Positions 31,842 to 40,627 of a DNA stretch of 64,000 nt are shown here, in pieces (the first letter of the stretch is position 1; each line of letters opens with the position of its first letter). The translations under genes and the position numbers were made by a program. The notes under the pieces are model-generated. The model worked only from the letters and a program-made list of their open reading frames with translations. It had not been told where the DNA came from and made no database searches. The DNA is taken from NCBI GenBank assembly GCA_016719945.1, contig JADJYE010000005.1, positions 124,001-188,000 on the forward strand, in the 5' to 3' direction. Origin of the DNA: Polyangiaceae bacterium. GTDB lineage: Bacteria; Myxococcota_A; Polyangia; Polyangiales; Polyangiaceae.

Positions 31842-33038
31842 ATGGCAGCCTTCAGGTGGTTCACCGCCGGCGAGTCGCATGGGGCAGAGCTCATCGCCGT
31901 CGTCGAGGGAGTTCCGGCAGGCCTCGAGCTGCGCGTCGAGCACCTCGACGAGGACCTCGCGCGGCGCCAGCGCGGGTACGGGCGCGGGGGCCGCATGAAG
32001 ATCGAGCAAGATCGAGCGATCATCGTCGCCGGCGTCCGGGGCGGACAGACGCTCGGCTCCCCGATCGCCGTTCGCATCGAGAACCGAGACCACGCGAGCT
32101 GGCTCGATCGCATGTCCACGGCGCCGTTCGAGAGTCCGCCGGAGCGCGTGACCCGGCCGCGGCCAGGGCACGCCGATCTTCCCGGCAGCCTGAAGTACGA
32201 TCGCGCAGACGTGCGGGACGTGCTCGAGCGCGCGAGCGCGCGAGAGACCGCCGCGCGGGTCGCGCTCGGCGCCATCAGCAGGGTCTTTCTGTCGGCGCTC
32301 GGGGTCGATGTGTTCGCGCACGTCGTCCGCATCGGGGAGGTCGAGGCGTCGCCGCCAGCGGGGCTCGAGGTGGTGCGTGATCGCGCCCGGGCGAGCGAGA
32401 TGGCCTGCGCTGATCCCGACGCTGAGAGACGCATGCGCGACGCCATCGCCGAGGCCGCTCACGACAAGGACACGCTCGGCGGCGTGTTCGAGGTGGTCGC
32501 GACCGGCGTGCCGGTCGGCCTGGGCAGTCACGTGCAATGGGACCGACGCCTCGACGGCCAGCTCGCGCACGCGCTGATGAGCATTCAAGCCATCAAGGGC
32601 GTCGAGATCGGCCTTGGGTTCGAAGCGGCACGACGAAGAGGGTCGGCGACGCACGACGCGATTGTCCGGGACGAGCGGCTCGGTCTGACCCGCTCGTCGA
32701 ATGGCGCCGGCGGGCTCGAGGGAGGCATCTCCAACGGGATGCCGATCGTCTGCCGCGCCGCGATGAAGCCCATCTCCACGCTGCGGCGTCCCCTGCCCTC
32801 GATCGATCTCGAGACCGGAGCCGCTTCTCTCGCGGCGTTCGAGCGGAGCGACATCTGCGCGGTTCCGGCGGCGAGCGTCGTGGGCGAGGCGATGGTCTGC
32901 CTCGCGCTCACTCGGGCGGCGCTGGAGAAGCTCGGCGGCGACTCGATGACGGAGACGTCGCGCAACCTCCGGGGCTATCTCGCGCAAGCGGCGGCTCGGC
33001 TGACGATCCCGGCGAGCGAGCCGACGATCGATGAGTGA
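31842..33038 (+). CDS. aroC: Chorismate synthase
   Basis: The last step of the shikimate pathway: EPSP to chorismate with reduced FMN. The 398 residues include the N-terminal TAGESHG motif, RRQRGYGRGGRMKIE, RPGHADLPGSLKY, the SIQAIKGVEIG region and SSNGAGGLEGGISNG. The ATG at 31842 gives the family-typical start MAAFRWFTAGESHG. The 3' end overlaps the aroKB start by 8 nt, so chorismate synthase and the two fused earlier enzymes are coproduced. Confidence 0.97.
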   Translation: MAAFRWFTAGESHGAELIAVVEGVPAGLELRVEHLDEDLARRQRGYGRGGRMKIEQDRAIIVAGVRGGQTLGSPIAVRIENRDHASWLDRMSTAPFESPPERVTRPRPGHADLPGSLKYDRADVRDVLERASARETAARVALGAISRVFLSALGVDVFAHVVRIGEVEASPPAGLEVVRDRARASEMACADPDAERRMRDAIAEAAHDKDTLGGVFEVVATGVPVGLGSHVQWDRRLDGQLAHALMSIQAIKGVEIGLGFEAARRRGSATHDAIVRDERLGLTRSSNGAGGLEGGISNGMPIVCRAAMKPISTLRRPLPSIDLETGAASLAAFERSDICAVPAASVVGEAMVCLALTRAALEKLGGDSMTETSRNLRGYLAQAAARLTIPASEPTIDE

Positions 33039-34623
33039 GCGCCGTCACGTCGTGCTCTGGGGTCCGGCCGCCGTAGGCAAGACCTCGGTCGGCCGCGCGC
33101 TGGCGCGGCGTCTCGGCTTCGCCTTCGAGGATCTCGACGAAGCGATCGAGAGAGCGAGCGGTCGCGCGAGCGCGTCGATCTTGAGAGACGACGGAGAGGC
33201 CGCCTTTCGTGCGCTCGAGCGCGTGGCGCTGGCCCAGCTGTTGGGCGCGCCGCGCCCCACGGTCGTGGCGGTCGGCGGCGGTGCGCTGCTTGGACGCGAG
33301 AGCCGCGAGCTCGCCCTGCGCAGCGCCATCGTGGTGGGCCTCACCGCCGCCGAAGAGACGCTCGCCGCTCGCCTCGCCGGCGATCCGAAGGATCGACCGC
33401 TGCTCGGCGGACCCGAGGGCCGCGCGGACCGCGCGCGGCTCTTTCGCCAGCTGGAGGAGCGGCGCGCGGCCTACGAGATCGCACACGGGTTCGTCGAGAC
33501 CGACGCCGACGACGTCGACGCCATCGCCGCCCGCGTCGCCGCGCGCCTCGCGCGTGGGATGATCCCGCTCACGGTCAGCGCCGACCTTGCGTATTCGATC
33601 CTCGTGGCGAACGGCGCCGCCGCCGCCGAGGTGGCGGCGCTCGAGGCGCAGCTCAGCCCCACGCGCGTCTTCATCGTAACCGACGAGACGGTGGCTCGCC
33701 TCCACTTGGAGCCCTTCTCCGTGGCTCTCCCTGCTGCGAGGGTGATCACGCTGCCCCCGGGGGAGGCGCAGAAGAACGCTGACGCCGTCCTGAGCATCGC
33801 GCGGGAGATGGTCGCCGGCGGGGGCGATCGCGGCGCGCTGGTGGTCGCCCTCGGAGGCGGCGTCGTCACCGACCTGGCGGGGTTCGCGGCGTCGATCTTC
33901 GCGCGCGGCGTCCGTTGGATCGCCGTGCCGACCACCGTGGTCGGCATGGTGGACGCCGCCACCGGCGGCAAGACCGGGGCGAACCTCGGCGCAGGGAAGA
34001 ACCTGATCGGGACGTTTCACCATCCCGTCTCGGTGATCCTCGACCCTTCGTTCTCGCGGACCGAGGACGCCCGGGCCGTGCGGAGCGGCCTCTCCGAGGC
34101 CATCAAGACGGCAGCTGTCGGGGACGCGGAGCTGTTCTCTCGGCTCGAAACCGTGGCTGCTGACCTCGCCGCAGGCAGCGCCGATGTCCTGAGCGAGGTC
34201 ATCACGCGCAGCGTCGCGATCAAGGCTGCGGTCGTGGAGGCCGATCCACGGGAGGGCGGGCGGCGCATGATCCTCAATTTCGGCCACACCCTTGGTCACG
34301 CGATCGAGGCGGCGACGGGGTTCTCCGAGGTGACACACGGGGAGGCGGTCTCGATCGGGATGGCGCTCGCTTGCCGGGTGGGTGTCTCACTGGGGCGAAC
34401 GTCTCCCGCTGCAGCGCAACGCCTCATGGCGTTGCTCTCTTCGCTGGGGCTGCCCATCGACGTGACGCCTGCGGTCGTAGGTAGGGCCCTGTCGCATCTC
34501 GGCCTCGACAAGAAGCGCGTGGGTCCCCAGCTGCGCTTCGTCGTCCTCGACGAGCTCGGGTCGGCGAGTGTGGCACACGTGACAGAGGACCAGCTGCGCG
34601 CTCTCTTCGTCGCGCCTGCTTGA
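33031..34623 (+). CDS. aroKB: Shikimate kinase / 3-dehydroquinate synthase fusion
   Basis: A single 530-residue chain joins two shikimate-pathway enzymes. Residues 1 to about 175 are shikimate kinase: P-loop GPAAVGKTS, the EDLDEAIE metal/substrate segment, GGGALLG and a DRPLL lid. From about 178 to the end is 3-dehydroquinate synthase: VTDETVARLH, PPGEAQKN, ALGGGVVTDLAGFAAS, PTTVVGMVDAATGGKTGAN, NLIGTFHHP, and zinc ligands in the ILNFGHTLGHAIE region. Both halves look intact. AroKB fusions are known in some bacteria. Here it completes a compact aroC-aroKB operon. Confidence 0.95.
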   Translation: MSERRHVVLWGPAAVGKTSVGRALARRLGFAFEDLDEAIERASGRASASILRDDGEAAFRALERVALAQLLGAPRPTVVAVGGGALLGRESRELALRSAIVVGLTAAEETLAARLAGDPKDRPLLGGPEGRADRARLFRQLEERRAAYEIAHGFVETDADDVDAIAARVAARLARGMIPLTVSADLAYSILVANGAAAAEVAALEAQLSPTRVFIVTDETVARLHLEPFSVALPAARVITLPPGEAQKNADAVLSIAREMVAGGGDRGALVVALGGGVVTDLAGFAASIFARGVRWIAVPTTVVGMVDAATGGKTGANLGAGKNLIGTFHHPVSVILDPSFSRTEDARAVRSGLSEAIKTAAVGDAELFSRLETVAADLAAGSADVLSEVITRSVAIKAAVVEADPREGGRRMILNFGHTLGHAIEAATGFSEVTHGEAVSIGMALACRVGVSLGRTSPAAAQRLMALLSSLGLPIDVTPAVVGRALSHLGLDKKRVGPQLRFVVLDELGSASVAHVTEDQLRALFVAPA

Positions 34624-34634
34624 GTGCTGTTTTT

Positions 34635-34663
34635 TTGGGCGCGGGTCGCGGGTGCTCTACACT
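34635..34663 (+). promoter_or_regulatory. Candidate promoter for the lipoprotein at 34711
   Basis: TTGGGC (34635-34640), a 17-bp spacer and TACACT (34658-34663) lie 48 bp before the ATG, right after the T-run that follows the aroKB stop. The match is partial but the spacing is exact. GGAGG lies just upstream of the ATG at 34711, consistent with a leadered message. Confidence 0.35.
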
Positions 34664-34710
34664 CGACGATGTGGCTTCGTGATGGGAGCCGCTTGCCTCG
34701 GGAGGCTGTC

Positions 34711-35379
34711 ATGGCTTGGTCGCTTTGGACGAAACGTCTGGTGGGTACGTCGGTGTTCGGGCTCGCTGCCCTGACGGTCCTGGCGAGCTCCTGCGCAGAG
34801 GCCGAGGCCCGCTTCTTCATCGAATGCACGCAAGCGCCGGACGGCGAAGACTGCGGCTGTGACGCGGGCGGCTTGAGCGAAGGCTCCTACAACACGGCCG
34901 GCTGCACGGCGACCGAGACGGGCGAGCTCGCGGGCGCGTGCGGCTACTCGGTCTCGGTCGTGTTCTCGAGCGGCATGACGGCGTCGTTGGAGTCTCCCGC
35001 CAACCTGAACGGCGTCGAGACTGGGACGATCATCATCGACTCCGTCGACATTTCGTTCGAGTCCACCGGCCCAGCGATCGACAGCTTGACCGGGCTCGCG
35101 GTCTTCGCGCCGCTGACGCCCGGGGGTAGCGCCTGCGTCGAGATCGGCATGGTGGTCGGGGACATCGGCTTGGCGGCGGGCGAGTATGCCAACGTCATCG
35201 CGACGGTCAAGGGCTACGGTCGCACGACCGGCGGGCTCGAGGTCGAGACGCCCGAGGTCTTCATCCCGTTCACGGTCTACAACGAGCCGTCCTTCTGCTC
35301 GTGCGACTCCACGGGCGACGGTACGCCGGGCCTGAACGGCGCGCCGATCACCTGCATCACCGGCTGCGAGACCATCTAG
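34711..35379 (+). CDS. Cysteine-rich secreted lipoprotein of unknown function
   Basis: The 222-residue protein has a long lipoprotein signal ending ASSC at about residue 27. The mature part contains many paired cysteines (ECTQ, DCGCDAGG, AGC, GACGYS, CSCDSTG, CITGCETI), suggesting disulfide bonds, and beta-rich segments between them. No family is recognised. The ATG at 34711 is preceded by GGAGG at good spacing and yields a clean signal peptide; earlier in-frame ATGs at 34669 do not. Confidence 0.78.
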   Translation: MAWSLWTKRLVGTSVFGLAALTVLASSCAEAEARFFIECTQAPDGEDCGCDAGGLSEGSYNTAGCTATETGELAGACGYSVSVVFSSGMTASLESPANLNGVETGTIIIDSVDISFESTGPAIDSLTGLAVFAPLTPGGSACVEIGMVVGDIGLAAGEYANVIATVKGYGRTTGGLEVETPEVFIPFTVYNEPSFCSCDSTGDGTPGLNGAPITCITGCETI

Positions 35380-35428
35380 TCCCGGGGAGCGGCGCGCCTC
35401 TCCTCGGCGTCGTGAGTGAGTCGCGGCC

Positions 35429-36031
35429 TTACTCGGGGATGCGCTCCGCCTCTCGCGAGGGGCTCGTCGCCTCAGCGAGGAAGATGAACGGAAGCGCGGC
35501 GAACGCTGCGTCGACCTGGAGCGCGAAGACGAACGACGTCTCCCTCGAGCTCCCGAGGCCGACGCGCGCCTCGGTGATGAAGCCGAGTGACAGCACGTAG
35601 CTCGACGAGAAGTTGTAGCTTCGGCTGCCGAAGAAGAGGCTCGTCGCGATGCCGGGCTCGAAGCCGACGAGCGGCGCGTAGCGCGCATAAGGCCCCACCG
35701 AGACGACGAACGGTAGCGGGTCGATCACGGGCAGGAGCAAGGCCGCGCCTCCGCCGACCTGCAGCTCATCGAACGCGTGCGTGAGGCCCTCGACGTAGGG
35801 ACCGATCCCGAAGTCGCCGACGTCGTCGCGACCGAAGAGGACGTCGCCTCGAACGCCGACGTGGAACGCGGGCTCGTGAAATAGATCGTCGCCGTAGCCG
35901 CGGCCGGCCGCGCCGAGGGTGATCGCCGCGGTGCCTTGGGGATCGGCCTGAGCGGCGCCGGGCGCCAAGAAGGTCGCCGCGGCACCAGCCAAGGTGAGCG
36001 TAGCGGCGCTGCGCCCGAGTGAGCGTCCCAC
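35429..36031 (-). CDS. Outer-membrane beta-barrel-like protein
   Basis: A 200-residue protein with a cleavable signal peptide (ending about AAQA-DPQ, residue 30) and alternating short amphipathic strands with aromatic and Gly residues (GRGYGDDLFHEPAFHVGVRG, GPYVEGLTHAF, SVGPYARYAP). This fits a small outer-membrane barrel of eight or so strands. The start is GTG at 36031. The last residues are charged rather than ending in the usual terminal aromatic, so the barrel assignment is moderate. Confidence 0.65.
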   Translation of the reverse strand: MGRSLGRSAATLTLAGAAATFLAPGAAQADPQGTAAITLGAAGRGYGDDLFHEPAFHVGVRGDVLFGRDDVGDFGIGPYVEGLTHAFDELQVGGGAALLLPVIDPLPFVVSVGPYARYAPLVGFEPGIATSLFFGSRSYNFSSSYVLSLGFITEARVGLGSSRETSFVFALQVDAAFAALPFIFLAEATSPSREAERIPE

Positions 36032-36101
36032 CGCGTGGTTCTACCCCCAAGGCGGCGCCCCTGTCACGCGAGCGATGGGCGCGATGGGCTTTCTTAATCT
36101 G

Positions 36102-36111
36102 ACAATATTGT
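36102..36111. promoter_or_regulatory. ACAATATTGT palindrome in the divergent OMP/zapA spacer
   Basis: A perfect 10-bp AT-rich palindrome sits in the 168-bp gap between the divergent beta-barrel gene and zapA, in the only AT-rich patch of that spacer. It could be a repressor site or supply -10 elements in either direction. A separate TATAAG (36185-36190) lies 9 nt before the zapA ATG and may be its -10. Confidence 0.35.
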
Positions 36112-36199
36112 AAGGTTCGAGGATGGCCCCTCGGTGTCGCGCGCGCGCCAGACGCGCCGCGTGCGCCGAGCGACGGTGCCGTGATATAAGGGCTCGCCC

Positions 36200-36523
36200 A
36201 TGGCGGCACGACCCGTCGAGCTCCAAGTCGCAGGCCAGAAGGTCCGCGTCGTCTCCTCCGCGAGCCCAGAGGAGCTCGAGCGGCTGGCCACGCTCGTCGA
36301 CGACAAGCTGGTCGGCATCCTGCCCCCCGGGCGTCCGCTCACGCCTCAGTCGATGCTGCTCGTCGCGCTTTCGCTCGCGCACGACATCGAGGAGGAGCGC
36401 CGACGCGTGTCGCTGATTCGTGATCAGTCGCGAGCGGCGATCTCGTCCTTGCTGTCCGACGTCAGCTCGACCTTGGCGCTCGCCGAGGAGACGCTCGCGG
36501 ACGCTCCCCCCGCAGCGGAATGA
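36200..36523 (+). CDS. zapA: Cell division protein ZapA
   Basis: ZapA binds and bundles FtsZ. The 107 residues fit the family: a short N-terminal beta-alpha-beta head (VELQVAGQKVRVVSSASPEELERLATLVDDKL) followed by a long helix (LVALSLAHDIEEERRRVSLIRDQ) that forms the coiled-coil dimer/tetramer. The C-terminus is Ala/Pro-rich. The stop codon overlaps the bioF start by 4 nt, so division and biotin genes are cotranscribed here. Confidence 0.85.
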   Translation: MAARPVELQVAGQKVRVVSSASPEELERLATLVDDKLVGILPPGRPLTPQSMLLVALSLAHDIEEERRRVSLIRDQSRAAISSLLSDVSSTLALAEETLADAPPAAE

Positions 36524-37635
36524 CGGCGCTCCGCTTCCTGAAGGAGGAGCTTGCGGCGCTCGAGTCGCGAGGTCTCCTTCGAGTGGCTCGCCCCCTTGAT
36601 CCGCGAGTCATGGCGCTGTGCTCGAACGATTACCTCGGGTACGCGGCACGCCCGCTGGTGCACGACGGCGCGGCGGGGGGCGCTGGGGCTTCAGCGCTGA
36701 TCGCAGGCTACGGGGCTTCTCACGGGGCGGCGGAGGCAGCGTTGGCCGCATGGGTCGCGCGACCCAGCGCTCTCCTCTTCACGTCGGGCTACGCGGCCAA
36801 CGTCGGGACGCTCGCTGCGCTGCTGGGCCCGCAGGATCTGGTGGTCTCCGACGAGCTGAACCACGCCTCGATCATCGACGGGAGCCGCCTCTCGAACGCC
36901 ACGATTCGTGTCTTTCCCCACCGCGACTTGCTGAAGGCGGAGGCTTTGCTCCGTGAGGGTCGCTCGGGGCACCGTCGCGCGCTGCTGGTGAGCGAGTCGT
37001 ACTTCAGCATGGATGGGACGGTGGCCGATCTTCGGGGCCTCCGCGCGATCGCCGATGCGCACGACGCGACGCTGATGGTCGATGAGGCGCACGCGCTCGG
37101 CGTGTTCGGCCCGCAGGGACGTGGGCTATGTGCCAGAGAAGAGATCGTCCCTGACGTGCTGGTCGGGACGCTCGGAAAAGCGGTCGGCCTTCAGGGTGCT
37201 TTCGTCGCCGGGGCTGAGCCGCTCCGCCAGTTCTTGTGGAACCGGGCGAGGAGCTTCGTCTTCTCGACAGCGCTGAGCCCTGCGCTGGCAGCCGCGATTC
37301 CGGCGCGCGTCCAAGAAGTGCGGGCTGCCGACGCAGCGCGCGCGCGACTCCTTGCGATGGCCGAGCGTATCCGGGGAGTCCTGCTGGAGCACGGGGTGGT
37401 CCCTGGCGGCGAGGGGCCCATCGTGAGCTGGACCGTGGGCACACCTGAGCGCGCCCTCGACCTGCAAGCTCGGCTTCGCGAGCACGGACTGTGGGTCGCG
37501 GCCATCCGACCGCCCACCGTCCCGCCCGGGACCTGTCGGCTCCGGATCACTCCCTCGGCTGGGCTGAGTGACTCCGAGCTCGACCGGGTCCTGGTCAGCC
37601 TCGCCGCCGTCGCTGGCACTCCGCTCGGAGGTTGA
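36520..37635 (+). CDS. bioF: 8-amino-7-oxononanoate synthase
   Basis: A PLP-dependent alpha-oxoamine synthase that condenses pimeloyl thioester with alanine in biotin synthesis. The 371 residues show LCSNDYLGYA near the start, SALLFTSGYAANVGTL, SDELNHASIIDG, the PLP-contact VDEAHALGVFG and the Schiff-base Lys in VGTLGKAVGLQG. AONS, KBL and ALAS share this fold; the neighbouring bioD decides the call. It overlaps zapA by ATGA, and bioD starts one base after its stop. Confidence 0.93.
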   Translation: MTALRFLKEELAALESRGLLRVARPLDPRVMALCSNDYLGYAARPLVHDGAAGGAGASALIAGYGASHGAAEAALAAWVARPSALLFTSGYAANVGTLAALLGPQDLVVSDELNHASIIDGSRLSNATIRVFPHRDLLKAEALLREGRSGHRRALLVSESYFSMDGTVADLRGLRAIADAHDATLMVDEAHALGVFGPQGRGLCAREEIVPDVLVGTLGKAVGLQGAFVAGAEPLRQFLWNRARSFVFSTALSPALAAAIPARVQEVRAADAARARLLAMAERIRGVLLEHGVVPGGEGPIVSWTVGTPERALDLQARLREHGLWVAAIRPPTVPPGTCRLRITPSAGLSDSELDRVLVSLAAVAGTPLGG

Positions 37636-37636
37636 G

Positions 37637-38290
37637 GTGTTGTCGTTCGTCCTCGGAACCGGCACAGGTGTTGGCAAGACTTGTTTCTCTGCGGCTCTGC
37701 TCCGACTTGCGCGCGCGTCCGGTCTGGATGCGGTGGGGTTGAAGCCCGCTCAGACGGGAAGCGACGAGCCTTCGGACGCCGCGCACCTGGGTGAGGCCTG
37801 TGGGACGTTCGTCGAGCCGCTCTACTCCTTCCCGGAGCCGGTGAGCCCCCATCTCGCGGCGCGGGCTCGAGGCATGCGGCTCGATTGCGCCGCGATCATC
37901 GATTGGGTGTCGCGTCACCAGCGCGGCTTCACGCTGGTGGAGACCGCGGGGGGCGCGTTCTCGCCACTCAACGAGGAGTCGACCAACGCCGATCTCGTCG
38001 AGCGGACCGACCCGGCCTCGGCGATCTTCCTGGTGACCGGCGCCGCGTTGGGGACCTTCCACGCCACGACAGCGACCCTCCGAGCGCTGGGTACGCTCGC
38101 TGCTCGCACGATCGTCGTCGTCTCCGCCCCTGAGTCGCTGACGGACGGGGTCGCCACAGCTGACGAGCTGAGGCGTCTGAGGACCGCGGGACTCTCCGCG
38201 AGTGCGCTTGTGCTCGGGCCCAATAGCCAGCTGGTGCCGGGCTCCGAAGCCCGGTTGATCGATGGGTTGAGGTCGGGACGTTTCACGTGA
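37637..38290 (+). CDS. bioD: Dethiobiotin synthetase
   Basis: Closes the ureido ring of dethiobiotin with CO2 and ATP. The 217 residues start at the GTG at 37637, which follows GGAGG at 5-nt spacing and gives VLSFVLGTGTGVGKT with the modified P-loop. KPAQTGS (substrate Lys), EPVSPHLAAR and VETAGGAFSPL are family motifs. Its last three codons and stop (GRFT-stop) contain a parS palindrome, so the chromosome-partition site is embedded in the coding end. Confidence 0.92.
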   Translation: MLSFVLGTGTGVGKTCFSAALLRLARASGLDAVGLKPAQTGSDEPSDAAHLGEACGTFVEPLYSFPEPVSPHLAARARGMRLDCAAIIDWVSRHQRGFTLVETAGGAFSPLNEESTNADLVERTDPASAIFLVTGAALGTFHATTATLRALGTLAARTIVVVSAPESLTDGVATADELRRLRTAGLSASALVLGPNSQLVPGSEARLIDGLRSGRFT

Positions 38291-38293
38291 AAC
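38280..38293. other. parS centromere site 1
   Basis: GTTTCACGTGAAAC is a perfect 14-bp palindrome and matches the inner 14 of 16 bases of the widely conserved chromosomal parS bound by ParB/Spo0J. It overlaps the bioD stop codon (38288-38290). An identical copy lies 2334 bp away at 40614. parS sites normally cluster near the replication origin, which agrees with dnaN-recF-gyrB a few kilobases to the right. Confidence 0.9.
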
Positions 38294-40613
38294 TCGACGC
38301 GACCTCCCCTTAGGCGCCGGCGGCGGCGGCACGTCTCCGCGCTCCCCCCGCGCCGGGCGGAAGCCGCGCTGCTGACGACGCTGCCGCCGGCGCACCGCTA
38401 TGCCGCCAGCCGGCTCGCTTGGAATTGAACGCGCCGCTGCACCGAGACCTCGGTTGCCTCGCGCGTGGGCCCTTCATCACGACTCCCGGCGGTTCACGGG
38501 GAGCCGCTCCTCCCGCCCGGCGCCGCCAGATGCGCGCCCGGTGCTTGCCGCCTCCTCACCGTGAAAGCCGCTCGCGCCTACGCCGCGGCCGCGCGCGTCG
38601 CTAACGCAATTGTGGCCGCCACCAACCGGCCGGCCGCGCCCAGCGAGAACCGGCACGCCCAGCCATGGCTGCTCCACCTCCGCATTGGCGAGGCGCTGCC
38701 GGACGTGGGCTCGCCGGGCCGGCCCGTGACCCATTGCCGTATCCGCGGCGTCGCCTGGATCAGCTTGAGTACGGAAATGGGGGCTCGTTCGTCGATCAAG
38801 AGCACTTGGAGGAGTCGGCCGGCCCCGCGGGAGCTCGAGGAAGTTGACCGGCGTCCTCAAGTGGCATTCCTCGGCGTGCCAGCACCCACAGCCCTTTACA
38901 TCGGCGCGGACGCTCACGGCCCGAAGGCCTCGCGCCACCAGCCCCGCGCGAGCGCCACCTTCGGCCACCGCCGGCCACAACCCACTGACCTTCCCATCGC
39001 TGCGCACTTTCTGGCCGCCCGCCCGACGGTCCACCACTGCGCCAGCTCCCGGATCGACGGCCACACCGCTACAACCTCACCACCTTCGCTTCGGCGCGCA
39101 CCTTCTGGCCGCGCTTCGGACACGGCCCCGGCCCGCCCGTCGGTCGCGGGGCGCCGCAGCCACAACTTCAGCGCCCTCGCATCCGCGTGCGCCTTCTGGC
39201 GAACGCCCGCGCGCCTGGCCCCGCTGCCGTCCGTCGATCGGCGTCCACCGCGGCCATAACCTCAGCGCCTTCGTCTCGGCCCACGCCTTCTGGCCGCACC
39301 CTTGCGCGCCTGACCGCGCGCCCGCGCGCCTGGCCCCGCTGCCGTCCGTCGATCGGCGTCCACCGCGGTCATAACCTCAGCGCCTTCGTCTCGGCCCACG
39401 CCTTCTGGCCGCGCCCGCGTGCCTGGCCCCGCTGCCGTCCATCGGTCGGCGTCCACCGCGGCCACAACCTCAGCGCCTTCGTGTCTGCGCGAACCCTCTG
39501 GCCGCACTCCCCCCGGGCCAGGCCCCGAGGCGGTCGGCCCCGGCCCACCGCGGTCATAACCTCAGCGCCTTCGTCTCGGCCCACGCCTTCTGGCCGCGCC
39601 CGCGTGCCTGGCCCCGCTGCCGTCCATCGGTCGGCGTCCACCGCGGCCACAACCTCAGCGCCTTCGTGTTGGCGCGCACGTTCTGGCCGCACTCCCCCCG
39701 GGCCGGGCCCCGAGGCGGTCGGCCCCGGCCCACCGCGGTCATAACCTCAGCGCCTTCGTCTCGGCCCACGCCTTCTGGCCGCGCCCGCGTGCCTGGCCCC
39801 GCTGCCGTCCATCGGTCGGCGTCCACCGCGGCCACAACCTCAGCGCCTTCGTGTCTGCGCGAACCCTCTGGCCGCACTCCCCCCGGGCCAGGCCCCGAGG
39901 CGGTCGGCCCCGGCCCACCGCGGCCACAACCTCAGCGCCTTCGTGTTGGCGCGCACCTTCTGGCCGCGCTTCCCCGCGGGGCCAGGCCCCGGCTTGACCG
40001 CTTACCGCGGCCACGACCTCACCTCCTTACCAGCTGCGCGCGGCTTCTGGCTGCGCTCCCGCCCCCAGGGCCCCGGCCCCGACCGTAGGTAGACCGCCAC
40101 CGCGGCCACGACCTCACCTCCTTACCAGCTGCGCGGCGCTTCTGGCCACCGCCTTTCCCCAGGACTCCATTCGGACCAACGCCTGCCACAGCCCGGTAAC
40201 CCGGAATCGGCGCGACACGCCGACCCTTAGCCTCGGTCCTACACCGGCGCGCGACCGCCACCCACCGGCCACCTCGTCGCCTCCGCGTTCGCGGGCGGCG
40301 TCTGGGCGCGCTGCGACAGGCCGGGCCCCGGACCGACGTGCAGCGCCCGGTCCACAACCTCGAGTTCGAGGTCCTCGCTCGCCGGCCCAAGCACCCGACC
40401 CACCCAGACCTCGCGGCGCCGCCGCCTCGAGTCCCGCCCGAGGCCCCCTCGAGACCGTTGCGAGGGGCCGTTCAACTCCGCCCAAAGCTCACCGCGCCTC
40501 GCGGCCCTCCACGCCCGAACGAGGCGACGCTGCGCCCTGGCCGGAGCCAGCCGCGTCGCCCCCGGTCGCCCGCCGGAGGGGGGCCGTCCTCACCGAGCGC
40601 CCCAACTCCCCAC
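38294..40613. other. parS-bounded gene-free region
   Basis: These 2.3 kb lie between the two parS palindromes and contain no gene I can support. Reading frames exist in every register, as expected at this base composition, but none has recognisable domains, a ribosome-binding site or consistent codon use. The main repeat unit pair is 185 bp, not a multiple of three, so frames break from unit to unit. C clearly exceeds G on the plus strand through the centre. The left part (38294-38960) has no clear repeats beyond one decayed copy near 38885. The middle is the tandem array, and the right part (40180-40610) has decayed copies near 40262 and 40349. Confidence 0.7.
38965..40180 (+). repeat. Tandem array of about 13 copies of a 92/93-bp repeat
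   Basis: Copies begin at 38965, 39061, 39151, 39245, 39360, 39453, 39545, 39638, 39730, 39823, 39915, 40002 and 40097, each starting close to CCACCGCGGCCACAACCTCA. Conserved blocks are CCGCGG, CAYAACCTCA, CGCCTTCGT and CTTCTGGCCGC. From 39360 two subtypes alternate (93-bp A at 39360, 39545, 39730; 92-bp B at 39453, 39638, 39823), giving a 185-bp higher-order unit. The three A copies are identical. Outer copies are diverged, the pattern produced by unequal crossing-over in a centre-homogenised satellite. All copies point the same way. There are no spacers, so this is not CRISPR. Confidence 0.9.
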
Positions 40614-40627
40614 GTTTCACGTGAAAC
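40614..40627. other. parS centromere site 2
   Basis: A second perfect GTTTCACGTGAAAC, identical to the site at 38280. It directly abuts the stop codon (40628-40630) of the minus-strand ABC ATPase gene, so the two sites mark both borders of the gene-free repeat region. Confidence 0.9.

Noticed and set aside
38965..40180. CRISPR array
   Set aside because: Units are contiguous, about 92 bp, without unique spacers, and no cas genes are nearby.
38465..40390. Several repeat-containing open frames with recurring peptides such as HRGHNLSAFVSAHAFWP
   Set aside because: The 185-bp repeat unit breaks the frame, start sites lack ribosome-binding sequences and all frames are open because of base composition; treated as non-coding.
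38294..40613. DnaA-box cluster in the repeat array
   Set aside because: No word near TTATCCACA or its reverse occurs in the units; the conserved blocks differ.
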